This document shows, piece by piece, positions 50,984 through 60,367 of a stretch of 64,000 nucleotides of DNA. Source of the DNA: Cupriavidus basilensis. GTDB lineage: Bacteria > Pseudomonadota > Gammaproteobacteria > Burkholderiales > Burkholderiaceae. The number at the start of each line of letters is the position of its first letter. Positions within the stretch are counted from its first letter, which is position 1. A program made the translations under genes and the position numbers. The notes beneath the pieces were generated by a model that had not been told where the DNA came from, did no database searches, and saw nothing but the letters and a program-made list of their open reading frames with translations. The stretch lies in assembly GCF_000876015.1 (NCBI RefSeq), contig NZ_BBQM01000013.1, forward strand, positions 62,001 to 126,000, in the 5' to 3' direction.

Positions 50984-51883
50984 TCACAAGGCGCCGTGCG
51001 CCAGCAGATATTCGTCGAACTCGGCGGCAAAGGCGTAGGCCAGCTTCGACATCGGCCGGTCGTGCGGATGGAAGACCGCGAAGTGATAGGCCAGCGGCGG
51101 CGAGAACGGGCGCACGAGCAGCGCATCCGATTTCATGTCCTCGGCGCTGATCGGGTCCACCAGCGCGACGCCGACGCCGCGCGCCGCGAGCGAGATCGCG
51201 CTGGCGAAGTAGTCGCACTCGGCGACGATGCGCAGGTGCGCGCCCGCCTCGTCGAACACCTTGCTGGCGCCCAGCTGCGCGGCGTGCCCCCGGAACATGC
51301 CGATGAAGGGCGTGCCGTCGAGCAGGCGCGGGGTGAGCACGGGATGCTTCGCCAGCGGATTGTCACGGTGCAGCACCGCCACGAACGACATCTGGTAGCG
51401 ATTGACGGCGACCAGCGGATGCTCGACCGGCAGCTCGGCCACGGCGAGGTCGAATGCGCGCGAGGGGATGAGGTCGCGCACGCCCTGCGACTGGCGCGAG
51501 ATCAGCTTGACCGTGACGCCCGGCCGCGTCGCCACGAAGCGCGCGATGACCGGAGGCAGCCAGGAAATGCTCGGCCCCGGGTGGCTGGCGATGGTGAGCG
51601 AGCCGGCCCGGGTTTCGTGGATGTCGTGCGCCGTGCGCGACAGCTGGGCGTGCCGGTCCAGCACCTCGGCGACCTCCCCGACCAGCGCGATGGCTTCGGC
51701 CGTCGGCGTCAGCCGGCGGTGCTCGCGAACGAACAGCGCATAGCCCACGGCCTCTTCCAGTTTGTTGAGCAGGGTGCTGACGGCGGGCTGGCTGATGCCC
51801 AGAACCTGTGCGGCAAGGGTGGCGGAGCCGCGCTCCATGACGGTGCGAAAGACCTCAAGCTGCCTGATTTCGAGCATATCCAT
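50984..51883 (-). CDS. LysR-family transcriptional regulator
   Basis: 299 aa. HTH residues 4-62: LEIRQLEVFRTVMERGSATLAAQ, then GISQPAVSTLLNKLEEAVGYALF and LTPTAEA. The effector domain includes LTIASHPGPSISWLPPVI and a late GVGVALVDPISAEDM. The recognition helix QPAVSTLLNKLE resembles ArgP/NocR-type regulators of amino-acid and opine genes. It is divergent from the amino-acid ABC transporter and M20 deacylase genes, whose promoter region (51884-51995) contains direct repeats. It is therefore probably the activator of that operon. Confidence 0.92.
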   Translation of the reverse strand: MDMLEIRQLEVFRTVMERGSATLAAQVLGISQPAVSTLLNKLEEAVGYALFVREHRRLTPTAEAIALVGEVAEVLDRHAQLSRTAHDIHETRAGSLTIASHPGPSISWLPPVIARFVATRPGVTVKLISRQSQGVRDLIPSRAFDLAVAELPVEHPLVAVNRYQMSFVAVLHRDNPLAKHPVLTPRLLDGTPFIGMFRGHAAQLGASKVFDEAGAHLRIVAECDYFASAISLAARGVGVALVDPISAEDMKSDALLVRPFSPPLAYHFAVFHPHDRPMSKLAYAFAAEFDEYLLAHGAL

Positions 51884-51895
51884 ATGAATCTATTA

Positions 51896-51931
51896 TGGAT
51901 TGAAAACCCAGCAAAATCAATGGATCGAAAA
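51896..51931. promoter_or_regulatory. Direct repeats TGGATYGAAAA in the divergent LysR / ABC region
   Basis: TGGATTGAAAA (51896-51906) and TGGATCGAAAA (51921-51931) repeat with a 25-bp period. An ATC-N7-GAT dyad overlaps the first copy. LysR activators usually bind two sites about two helical turns apart, so these are candidate LysR boxes. Confidence 0.45.
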
Positions 51932-51995
51932 ACACGGCGCGGCGAGGATGGCACGCAGATTGCAAGGTAGATTCAACTTCAATATGTGAGCCGTG

Positions 51996-52772
<777 letters not shown>

Positions 52773-52822
52773 ATTCCTCCGTCCGAATTTCCTACCGAAT
52801 TTCTTCCCGAAAAGGCTTCGCC

Positions 52823-53644
52823 ATGTCCATCTCCTCCCCAGTCTCCTTCCTGCGCAAGACGGCCCTCGTGCTGCTGGCGGGCGCCGCCGCGCTGTCCGCC
52901 GCGCCGGCGTCGGCCCAGCAAACGCAGTCGCGCCTGTTCGAGATCACCAAGAGCAGGAAGCTTCCCGTGTGCATCTACCCGCTGTACTACGCCATCTCCT
53001 TTCGCGACACGAAGACCAACGCGCTGACCGGGCTGGACATCGACATGGCCAGGGAGCTGGGCAAGGAGCTCGGCGCCGAGGTCGAGTTCGTCGAGTCCGG
53101 CTTCGGCACCTTCATCGCCGACCTGCAATCCAACAAATGCGCGATCGGCATGTTCGCGCTCGGCGTGACCACCAAGCGCGCGCAGGCGGTCGAGTTCAGC
53201 AAGCCCTACATGAACGCGTCGGTCTACGGCGTGGTGCGCAAGGGCGGCAAGGTCAAGACCTGGGCCGACATCGACAAGCCCGGCGTCAAGGTGGCGGTCC
53301 TCCTGGGCAGCTACATCGAGACCTACATGAAGGGGTACCTGAAGAAGGCCACCATCGTCTCCATCCAGCCGCCGGCGACCCGCGAGGCCGAGCTGTCGGC
53401 CAACCGCGCCGACGTGATCCTGGTGGACTACCCGACGGTCCTGCGCGTGAAGCAGGAATTCGACTGGGCCCAGAGCGTGGAGCCGCCGAAAAAGCTGGCC
53501 CCGACCCCGGTCGCCTATGCCATTCCCCAGGGCGACCAGATCTGGCTGAACTTCGTCAACCAGTTCATCGACATCACCAAGATGGACGGGCGGCTGGCGG
53601 CCATCGCCAGGAAGTACCAGCTCGACGGCAACGTCGCGCCCTGA
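52823..53644 (+). CDS. Polar amino acid ABC transporter periplasmic binding protein (family 3)
   Basis: 273 aa. Signal peptide about residues 1-32 (APASAQQ). The mature domain includes KLPVCIYPLYYAISFRDTKTN, the family-3 signature GLDIDMARELGKELGAEVEF near residue 70 and CAIGMFALGVTTKRAQAVEFSKPY. The usual arginine that holds the ligand alpha-carboxylate is not obvious at the expected place after VEFSKPY. Together with the coupled M20 deacylase, this suggests the ligand is a modified (for example N-acyl) amino acid rather than a free one; that is inference. Confidence 0.88.
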   Translation: MSISSPVSFLRKTALVLLAGAAALSAAPASAQQTQSRLFEITKSRKLPVCIYPLYYAISFRDTKTNALTGLDIDMARELGKELGAEVEFVESGFGTFIADLQSNKCAIGMFALGVTTKRAQAVEFSKPYMNASVYGVVRKGGKVKTWADIDKPGVKVAVLLGSYIETYMKGYLKKATIVSIQPPATREAELSANRADVILVDYPTVLRVKQEFDWAQSVEPPKKLAPTPVAYAIPQGDQIWLNFVNQFIDITKMDGRLAAIARKYQLDGNVAP

Positions 53645-53656
53645 GGCAAGCCGGCC

Positions 53657-54319
53657 ATGCACTACGCATTCCGCTGGGATGTCATCCCCAACAACCTGGA
53701 CTTCCTGCTCTCCGGCCTCGGCCAGACACTGCTGATCTGCGCGTGCACGCTGCTCGCCTCCATCTTCGGCGGGCTGGCCATCGCGCTGCTGGACATGTCG
53801 CGCCACCGCGCCCTGCGCTGGTTCGGCATGGGCTTTGGCGAGGTCATCCGCAACACGCCGATCCTGGTGCAGATCCTGTGGGTGTACTACGTGCTGCCGA
53901 TGGTGTTCGACATCTCCATCGACGCCCTGCCGGCCGCCATCATCGCGCTCTCGGTCTACTCCTCGGCGTTCCTGTCGGAGGCGTACCGGGCCGGCATCCA
54001 GGCGGTGCCGCTGGGCCAGCGGGAGTCGGCGCTCGTGCTGGGCATGAGCCCCTGGCACACCTTCCACCGCATCGTGCTGCCGCAGGCGGTGCGGCTGACC
54101 CTGCCGGCCATCGCGGCCAACTTCGTGCAGCTCATCAAGTACTCGTCGCTGGCCTCGGTGATCTCGGTCAGCGAGATCACGCGGCGGGGCATGGAGCTGT
54201 CCGCCACCGCCTTCCGGCCGCTGGAGATCTTCACCTTCATCGCCGTCGTCTATTTCGTCATCTGCTGGCCGCTGGCCATGGCCATCCGGCTCTGGGAACG
54301 GCGCCTCGCGCATCAATGA
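53657..54319 (+). CDS. Polar amino acid ABC transporter permease (HisM/GlnP type)
   Basis: 220 aa, five to six helices. RNTPILVQILWVYYVLP is the RGTPLLVQ block and GQRESALVLGMSPWHTFHRIVLPQAVRL the EAA coupling loop. Only one permease gene is present, so the channel would be a homodimer, as in several GlnP-type systems. It starts 12 bp after the binding-protein stop and its own stop overlaps the deacylase start (ATGA), tying transport to hydrolysis. Confidence 0.92.
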   Translation: MHYAFRWDVIPNNLDFLLSGLGQTLLICACTLLASIFGGLAIALLDMSRHRALRWFGMGFGEVIRNTPILVQILWVYYVLPMVFDISIDALPAAIIALSVYSSAFLSEAYRAGIQAVPLGQRESALVLGMSPWHTFHRIVLPQAVRLTLPAIAANFVQLIKYSSLASVISVSEITRRGMELSATAFRPLEIFTFIAVVYFVICWPLAMAIRLWERRLAHQ

Positions 54320-55608
54320 ACATGCAAAATCAATCGGAAATCCAGGCTGCCCAAGCGCTGGAGAGCGAACTGCTCGCCGCCGTCGCGGCGCGCCGGGACC
54401 TGCTCGTCGACATGACCCGCGCGCTGGTGGCGGCGGCGTCGCCCAATCCCCCGGGCGACGTGTCCGCCGCGGCGCACGCGGCCTTCGGCCTGCTGAGCGC
54501 GATCCCGGGCGTGGCGATCTCGCGCCACGAGACCGCGCCCGGCATCGTCAACCTGGTGGCCCGCATCGACAGCGGCAAGCCCGGGCGCCGGCTGGTGTTC
54601 AACGGCCACCTGGACACCTTCCCCATCGGCGAGGACCTCGGCTGGACCGTCCCGCCGCTGGGCGGCGTGGTGCGCGACGGGCGCCTGTACGGCCGCGGCG
54701 TGTCGGACATGAAGGCCGGCATCGCCGCGTCGATCGCCGCCGCCACGGTGCTGGCCGAGCGCCGCGGCGACTGGTGCGGCGAGGCCGTCGTGACCCTCGC
54801 CGGCGACGAGGAAAGCATGGGCGTCCTCGGCACGCAGTGGCTGCTGGACAACGTGCCCGAAGGCCGCGGCGACGTCATGGTCAGCGGCGACGTGGGCTCC
54901 CCGCTGGTGGTTCGCTTCGGCGAGAAGGGCCTGTTCTGGATCGAGATCAGCGCCACCGGCGAGCCGGCCCACGGCGCCCACGTGCACAAGGGCGTCAATG
55001 CCATCGACCGGCTGCGCGTCGCGCTGGACGCGGTCAAGCGGCTCGAGTCGCTGGCCGTCGACGCGCCCGCCGAGATCGGGGCGGCCATCGCGGTGGCGGC
55101 CCCCGTGTCCGAGCCGATGTCGGGGGCCGGCGAGAGCGAGGTGCTGCAGCGTGTCACCGTGAACATCGGCACCATCGACGGCGGCGTCTCGCCCAACCTC
55201 GTGCCCACGCTGGCCCGGGCCCAGGGAGACATCCGCCTGCCGGTCGGCGTCAGCACGCGGCAGGTCATCGAATGCCTGGACCAGTGGCTGGGTCCGATGG
55301 AAGGCGTCAGCTGGAAGGTGGTCCAGCGCTACGAGCCGAGCTTCACTTCACCGGACCATGAAATCGTCCGGCGCGCCTTGTCGGCATCCGCGCGGGTGAC
55401 GGGCGGCGCGCCGGTGGCCAACATGCGCGTGGGCGCCTCGGATGCGCGCCTGTACCGCGCGGCCGGCGTGCCGACCGTCGTGCTGGGCTGCACGCCGCAT
55501 GGCATGGGCGGGCCCGACGAGCACGTCTACATCGACGAGCTGGTGAGCGTCGCGCAGATCCACACGCTGATCGCGTTCGGCTACCTGGGCCAGGCCGCCG
55601 CGGCATAG
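54316..55608 (+). CDS. M20-family metallopeptidase (ArgE/DapE-like N-acyl amino acid deacylase)
   Basis: 430 aa. Di-metal ligands are visible: His and Asp in FNGHLDTFPIG, Asp in RGVSDMKAG, catalytic Glu with Glu in AGDEESMG, an acidic GDVG segment and the late His in CTPHGMGGPDEH. The dimerisation lid lies between about residues 215 and 330. The ArgE/DapE group cleaves N-acyl amino acids or N-succinyl-diaminopimelate. Its ATGA overlap with an amino-acid permease argues for deacylation of the imported ligand. It converges on the penicillin-acylase gene. Confidence 0.88.
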   Translation: MNMQNQSEIQAAQALESELLAAVAARRDLLVDMTRALVAAASPNPPGDVSAAAHAAFGLLSAIPGVAISRHETAPGIVNLVARIDSGKPGRRLVFNGHLDTFPIGEDLGWTVPPLGGVVRDGRLYGRGVSDMKAGIAASIAAATVLAERRGDWCGEAVVTLAGDEESMGVLGTQWLLDNVPEGRGDVMVSGDVGSPLVVRFGEKGLFWIEISATGEPAHGAHVHKGVNAIDRLRVALDAVKRLESLAVDAPAEIGAAIAVAAPVSEPMSGAGESEVLQRVTVNIGTIDGGVSPNLVPTLARAQGDIRLPVGVSTRQVIECLDQWLGPMEGVSWKVVQRYEPSFTSPDHEIVRRALSASARVTGGAPVANMRVGASDARLYRAAGVPTVVLGCTPHGMGGPDEHVYIDELVSVAQIHTLIAFGYLGQAAAA

Positions 55609-55618
55609 CCGTTCCGGC

Positions 55619-55649
55619 AGCGGGGGCGGCACGAACCGCGGTCCCCGCT
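55619..55649. terminator. Candidate bidirectional hairpin between deacylase and penicillin acylase
   Basis: AGCGGGG and CCCCGCT are exact reverse complements bracketing a 17-bp interior in the 39-bp gap between the two convergent genes. The interior has a smaller CGG/CCG pairing. No T-tract is present. Confidence 0.5.
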
Positions 55650-58116
55650 ACTGCGGCGCCAGCGGCACCAGCTCCACCCGCTCCCGGCTCTCCTTTTCCA
55701 CCGCCTTGCGCGAATAGACCAGCGGGAAATACTCGCCCCTGGCCCACAGCGGCGCGAGGTCGCGGTAGTGCGGGCTGGCCGGGTTGCCCGACTGGCCCGG
55801 CGTGTTGATCACGCGCGAGGCGTCCCAGTTGCCCACGTCCAGCACCATGCGGAACGACGCGCCGGCGGTGAGCTGGAAATCGCTGTTGCGATAGCTGGTG
55901 TTCATCGGCGTGAAGGACGAGCCGCCGATGGGGCCGGCGTTGACGTCGTAGCGCTGGCGCGCGGCCGCGTCGAGGATCGGGTGCAGCGGGTGGTCGAACA
56001 CGGCGGCGTGCAGCTTGCCCCATTGCCAGGCCCTGGGGTCGGGGCCGAGCTTGCGCTCCACCTCGGTCATGGCGCTCTTGAGCGAGCTCACGATGGCCTC
56101 GTTGCGGCGCTCCAGCGGCATCCACGGCTCGGGCCGCTCCAGCACCGCCAGCACGCGGCTGGCGTCGCCGTAGCCGGCCAGGCGCGCGCCGTCCGGCGAG
56201 AGCGCCGCGCGCACCACGGCCGGGCGCAGGTACTTGCTGAACCACACCTCGAACAGCGCCGCCGGCGCGCTGTCGGCGCGCTCGTTGCCGTCCCAGCCGC
56301 GCAGCAGGTCGAGGCCGCGCTGCGCCTGCGCGTCGTCGCTGCGCACGTTGGCCAGCACGGCCACCGCGCGCAGCGCGGGCAGCGAGACGGTGTCGTTCTG
56401 CCAGGCCATGCTGTCGGCCAGCGACGAATGCGCGTTGGCCGCGACCAGGCTCTTGAGCCGGCGCGCGCGCGCGGTGTCGCTCCACTCGTAGCCGATGCCG
56501 AGCCGGGCGGCGGGATGCCTGGGCGGGATGTTGTTCTCGTTGGCCGTCACCACGTAGCCCGCGCTCGGGTTGAAGGCCCACGGCAGCTCGTCCATGTTGC
56601 GGTAGCCGGCCCATTCGTAGCGGCCGTCGCCGGGCACCGGCATGAGGCCGTCCCAGTTCGGGCGGATCGGCGTCAGGCCGCCGGGCAGCCAGCCGATGTT
56701 GCCGTCGCGGTCGGCGTAGACCTGGTTCTCGCCGGGCGCGCCCCAGCGGTTCATGGCGGCGCGGAACTGGTCCCAGTTCTGGGCGCGCATGTAGTCCATC
56801 GAGCCGAAGTACGGCGCCATGCCGAAGTCCAGCCACGCGGCGCGCAGCACGTAGGCGCGGCCGCTCTTGGCGTCGGCGTACAGCACCGGGCCGTGGCGGG
56901 TGAAGTCGATGCCGACCTTGCGCGGCGCGGCCTCGCCCTTGACGGCGATGTCCTCGGTCACGGTCTCCATCGGCTCCCAGCGGCCGCGGTAGCGGTACTC
57001 GCGCGGCTGCGCCGGGTTGGTCTCGTAGACGTAGAGGTCTTCCTGGTCCATGTAGAAGCGCGTCAGGCCGAAGCCCACGGTGTCGTTGTGGCCGATCGAG
57101 ATGCCGGGCAGGAACGGCTCGCCGGCGCCGATCACGGACAGTCCGGGCGCGTTCAGGTGGCTGATGTAGCGCAGGCTCGGCGCGCCCTGCGCGCGGTGCG
57201 GGTCGTTGGCCAGGATCGGGCGGCCGGTGGCGGTGCGCGCGCCGGCGATGACCCAGTTGTTGGAGCCGAGGCTGCGCGCGGTGTCGCTGTTGCTGTCGAG
57301 CACCGCGTAGAGCGCCTCGTGCGGGATGTCGCCGGCCGCGGCCGAGGTCCACCACTCCTTGGGAAAGCGCGGCGCGGCGGTGGCCAGGTCGTAGGCGCGG
57401 CGCAGCTCGGCCACCGGCAGCGCGCACGGGTCCAGGCCCTCGGGCAGCCGGGGCGTGACCGGCGGGTCCAGCTCGCGGCGCACCCAGTCGGCGCGCACCG
57501 CGTCGGGCTTCACGTGGCAGTAGATCTGCGCGCGGTCGATCTCGCCGGTGAGGTTGAGCGTGAGGCCGTGGTGGCGGATGCGCACGATGTCCTCGGCGCG
57601 CCAGCGCGCGGGCTTGTAGTTGAGGATGCGGAATTCGGGCGGCAGCAGCTCGGGGCGCGCCTCGGTCTGCGCCACGAAGGCGTTCACGCCGGCCACGAAG
57701 GCCTCGGCCACGCGCTTGGCGTCGGAGCCGTAGGCCAGCCACTCGCGGTACATGTCGCCGCGGAACAGCACCGCGCGCGCCATGCGGTCGCCCTCCACGT
57801 AGGCCGCGCCGAAGTCCCTGGCCATCTCGCCCAGGCCGCGCTTGCGCCACAGGTCGATCTGCCAGAGGCGGTCGCGCGCGGCCATGAAGCCCTGCACGTA
57901 GAAGGCGTCGTACAGCGTGCCCGCGTAGATGTGCGGCACGCCCCAGCGGTCGATCAGGATGCTGGCCGGCTTCTCCAGCCCGGCCACCTGGTAGCGCTCG
58001 GTGCCGGATGCCGCGGCCGCGTTGTTGGCCGCCGCCGGCACGGCCTGCGCGGCGCCGGCGCCCAGGACGGCACTCAGGCCAAGGACGGCGGCAAGGCGGC
58101 GGGCACGGCGGACCAT
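55648..58116 (-). CDS. Penicillin acylase family protein (Ntn hydrolase, periplasmic precursor)
   Basis: 822-residue precursor. Signal peptide about residues 1-30 (GAGAAQAVP). The alpha-chain region has DRWGVPHIYAGTLYDAFYVQGFMAARDRLWQIDLWRK (in parts). The processing junction is at Gly284-Ser285 in LGSNNWVIAG, making Ser285 the N-terminal nucleophile of the beta chain. A C-terminal SPHYRDLAPLWARGEYFPLVYSR block is typical. Family members cleave penicillin side chains, acyl-homoserine lactones or cyclic lipopeptides. AHL quorum quenching is one reasonable possibility. The ATG at 58116 has GAGGAG upstream; a longer frame to 58206 was rejected because it would bury the signal peptide. Confidence 0.92.
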   Translation of the reverse strand: MVRRARRLAAVLGLSAVLGAGAAQAVPAAANNAAAASGTERYQVAGLEKPASILIDRWGVPHIYAGTLYDAFYVQGFMAARDRLWQIDLWRKRGLGEMARDFGAAYVEGDRMARAVLFRGDMYREWLAYGSDAKRVAEAFVAGVNAFVAQTEARPELLPPEFRILNYKPARWRAEDIVRIRHHGLTLNLTGEIDRAQIYCHVKPDAVRADWVRRELDPPVTPRLPEGLDPCALPVAELRRAYDLATAAPRFPKEWWTSAAAGDIPHEALYAVLDSNSDTARSLGSNNWVIAGARTATGRPILANDPHRAQGAPSLRYISHLNAPGLSVIGAGEPFLPGISIGHNDTVGFGLTRFYMDQEDLYVYETNPAQPREYRYRGRWEPMETVTEDIAVKGEAAPRKVGIDFTRHGPVLYADAKSGRAYVLRAAWLDFGMAPYFGSMDYMRAQNWDQFRAAMNRWGAPGENQVYADRDGNIGWLPGGLTPIRPNWDGLMPVPGDGRYEWAGYRNMDELPWAFNPSAGYVVTANENNIPPRHPAARLGIGYEWSDTARARRLKSLVAANAHSSLADSMAWQNDTVSLPALRAVAVLANVRSDDAQAQRGLDLLRGWDGNERADSAPAALFEVWFSKYLRPAVVRAALSPDGARLAGYGDASRVLAVLERPEPWMPLERRNEAIVSSLKSAMTEVERKLGPDPRAWQWGKLHAAVFDHPLHPILDAAARQRYDVNAGPIGGSSFTPMNTSYRNSDFQLTAGASFRMVLDVGNWDASRVINTPGQSGNPASPHYRDLAPLWARGEYFPLVYSRKAVEKESRERVELVPLAPQ

Positions 58117-58358
58117 CTGGAATCTCCTCGGAATGGCGGGAACTGCATGCTGGGCGGCGCGCCCGGCGCGCGGCGAAATGTCGCCAAGGATAGCGGAAGA
58201 CGGCACGCGCGGGCGAAATCCGGCGCGGTGCCGGGCCCGCGCGGCAGGCCCCGGCGGGCCTTGCGCGCGGCTTGTGCGCGGCTTGTGCGCGATGTTTTAT
58301 CCCGCAAAACTTTGATGCAGCGCAGAATGACGCCCCGCGTCCGGGCGTCTATAACCTG

Positions 58359-58370
58359 GGAACCGGTTTC
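58359..58370 (+). promoter_or_regulatory. Possible IclR operator before the iclR-cyclase operon
   Basis: GGAACCGGTTTC is a 12-bp near-palindrome (two mismatches) 34 bp before the IclR GTG. IclR-family sites often contain GGAA-TTCC-type arms. A GTTTC-N7-GAAAC repeat overlaps its right half. It is suggestive only. Confidence 0.35.
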
Positions 58371-58403
58371 ACTCCCCGAAACTACCCATCCCGGAGCCTG
58401 TGC

Positions 58404-59240
58404 GTGACGGTCCCCACGACCTCCCTCCAGAAAGCCTGCAAGCTGCTGCGCGCGCTGTCCGACCCGCGCAATACGCGGCTGACCGACCTCGCCGCGGTCA
58501 CGGGCGTGGACAAGGCTTCGGCGCTGCGCCTGCTGGACACGCTGGCGGCGGAGGGTTTCATCGCGCGCGACGCCGACACCAAGGCATTCTCGCTCGGCCC
58601 CGAATGGCTGGCGCTGCGCGCGGCCAGCGTGCGCCGCATCGACCCGCGCGCCGCCGCGCGGCCCGCGCTGATCCGGCTGGCGCAGGCGTTCGAGGACACC
58701 GCCATCCTGTCGGTGCCGAGCGGCTGCGAGTCGGTCTGCCTGGAACTGCGCCCGGGCACCTTCCCGATCCGCGCCAACTATCTCGACGTGGGCAGCCGCC
58801 GTCCGCTCGGCGTGGGCGCCGGCAGCCTGGCGCTGCTGGCGGCGCTGCCCGATGCCGAGGTGGAAGCCACCGTGCGCGCCATCGCGCCGGCGCTGCGGCG
58901 CTATCCGCGCATCGACGGCGCGCTGCTGCTGCGCGAGGTGCAGGCCACGCGCGCGCGCGGCTACGCGGTGCTGCTCGACGTGGTGGTGGAGCGCATGGGC
59001 GGCATCGCCATCGCGCTGCCCGGCCCGGACGGCTACCCGCTCGGCGCCATCAGCATCGCCGCGCTCAACGAGCGCATCACCGAACGCGAGCCGGCGCTGG
59101 CGCGCGCGCTGCGGCGCGAGGCCGAGGCCGTGTGCGCGGCCTGGCTGCCGGCGGCGCAGGGCGGCCCGGCCGGATCATCCACCGCGCGGCGGCCACGCAA
59201 GGCCGGCGCCGCGCGCGTCCAACCACAACCGGAGGCATAG
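58404..59240 (+). CDS. IclR-family transcriptional regulator (GTG start)
   Basis: 278 aa. Winged helix near residues 6-55 (LQKACKLLRALSDP, TDLAAVTGVDKASALRLLDTLAAEGFI). An IclR effector domain follows, with VPSGCESVCLELRPG, VGSRRPLGVGAGSLALLAAL and a C-terminal ALPGPDGYPLGAISIAALNERI. The start is a GTG at 58404 with CGGAG eight bases upstream; longer in-frame extension to 58272 would run over that signal. The stop is 3 bp from the cyclase gene, so it heads the operon and probably regulates it. Divergent from the penicillin acylase. Confidence 0.88.
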   Translation: MTVPTTSLQKACKLLRALSDPRNTRLTDLAAVTGVDKASALRLLDTLAAEGFIARDADTKAFSLGPEWLALRAASVRRIDPRAAARPALIRLAQAFEDTAILSVPSGCESVCLELRPGTFPIRANYLDVGSRRPLGVGAGSLALLAALPDAEVEATVRAIAPALRRYPRIDGALLLREVQATRARGYAVLLDVVVERMGGIAIALPGPDGYPLGAISIAALNERITEREPALARALRREAEAVCAAWLPAAQGGPAGSSTARRPRKAGAARVQPQPEA

Positions 59241-59243
59241 CGC

Positions 59244-60299
59244 ATGCGCTGGAAACAACGACCGCAGGGATCCAACTGGGGCGATTTCGGGCCCGACGAC
59301 CAGCTCGGCCGCGTCAACCTGATCGGCCCCGAGCAGGTCCGCAAGGGCGCGCTCGAAGTGCAGGCCGGGCTGTCGTTCTGCCTGTCGCTGCCGCTCGACT
59401 ACCCGGGCGGCAACAAGCTCAACCCGCGCCGCCACCCGCCGGTGCTGCGCCCGACCTTCCGCGACGACATCCCCTACGTGAACTTCCCGCTGGCCAAGGT
59501 CGATGCCGCCGCCACCGACGTCATCAGCGACGACCAGGTGCTGCTGTCGCTGCAATACTCCACGCAGTGGGACTCGCTCGCGCACGTGGGCGCGCTGTTC
59601 GACGCCGACGGCGACGGCCGCGCCGAGCGCGTCTACTACAACGGCTACCGCGCCAACGAGCACATCGTCGGCCCGGTGGACTACGCCGAGGACGACCATT
59701 TCGCCGCGCACGCCTGCGGCCACGAGCACAGCGAGGCGCGCGCGCTCGGCATCGAGAACTTCGCCGTGAAGGGCATGCAGGGCCGCGGCGCGCTGGCGGA
59801 CCTGGCGCACCACTACGGGCTGGACTTCCGCAACGTCGGCTACGACGACCTGATGCGCGTGCTCGAAGCCGACCGCGTGGAGGTGGAGCGCGGCGACATG
59901 CTGCTGCTGCGCACCGGCTTCGCCGAGGTGGTGCTGTCGATGCGGCGCGAGCCCGACGAGAACGTGCTGCACCACGCCTGCTGCGCGCTCGACGGCCGCG
60001 ACAACCGCCTGCTGAACTGGATCACCGATTCCGGCATCGCCGCGCTGATCGCCGACAACTACGCGGTCGAGCGCTACCCGGCGCTGCCCGCGCCGGCCGG
60101 CGAGACGCACCACCCGCTGCTGCCGCTGCACCATCACTGCCTGTTCAAGCTCGGCCTGCCGCTGGGCGAACTGTGGTACCTGCAGGAGCTGGCCGCGTGG
60201 CTGCGCGCCAACCGGCGCGCGCGCTTCCTGCTCACGGCGCCGCCGCTGCGGCTGCCGGGCGCGGTGGGCTCGCCCGCCACGCCGATCGCGACGGTCTGA
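59244..60299 (+). CDS. Cyclase-family hydrolase (kynurenine formamidase/isatin hydrolase-like, PF04199)
   Basis: 351 aa. The cyclase-family metal site resembles TQWDSLAHVGALFDADGDG, with HAC and HE residues following (AAHACGHEHSEARALG), and a catalytic-type histidine later in HHACCALDGRD. The N-terminal SNWGDFGPDDQLGRVNLIGPEQVRKG opening is typical of the longer members of PF04199, which include many uncharacterised hydrolases. Related enzymes open N-formylkynurenine, isatin or lactone-like rings using a divalent metal. It is translationally close to the IclR gene and precedes a LivK-type binding protein. Confidence 0.85.
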   Translation: MRWKQRPQGSNWGDFGPDDQLGRVNLIGPEQVRKGALEVQAGLSFCLSLPLDYPGGNKLNPRRHPPVLRPTFRDDIPYVNFPLAKVDAAATDVISDDQVLLSLQYSTQWDSLAHVGALFDADGDGRAERVYYNGYRANEHIVGPVDYAEDDHFAAHACGHEHSEARALGIENFAVKGMQGRGALADLAHHYGLDFRNVGYDDLMRVLEADRVEVERGDMLLLRTGFAEVVLSMRREPDENVLHHACCALDGRDNRLLNWITDSGIAALIADNYAVERYPALPAPAGETHHPLLPLHHHCLFKLGLPLGELWYLQELAAWLRANRRARFLLTAPPLRLPGAVGSPATPIATV

Positions 60300-60367
60300 C
60301 CGGACCCGCGCCTCAAGAAATCAAGAAAAACACGGGCCATGCAGGCCCCACGCTGGAGGAGACAACC

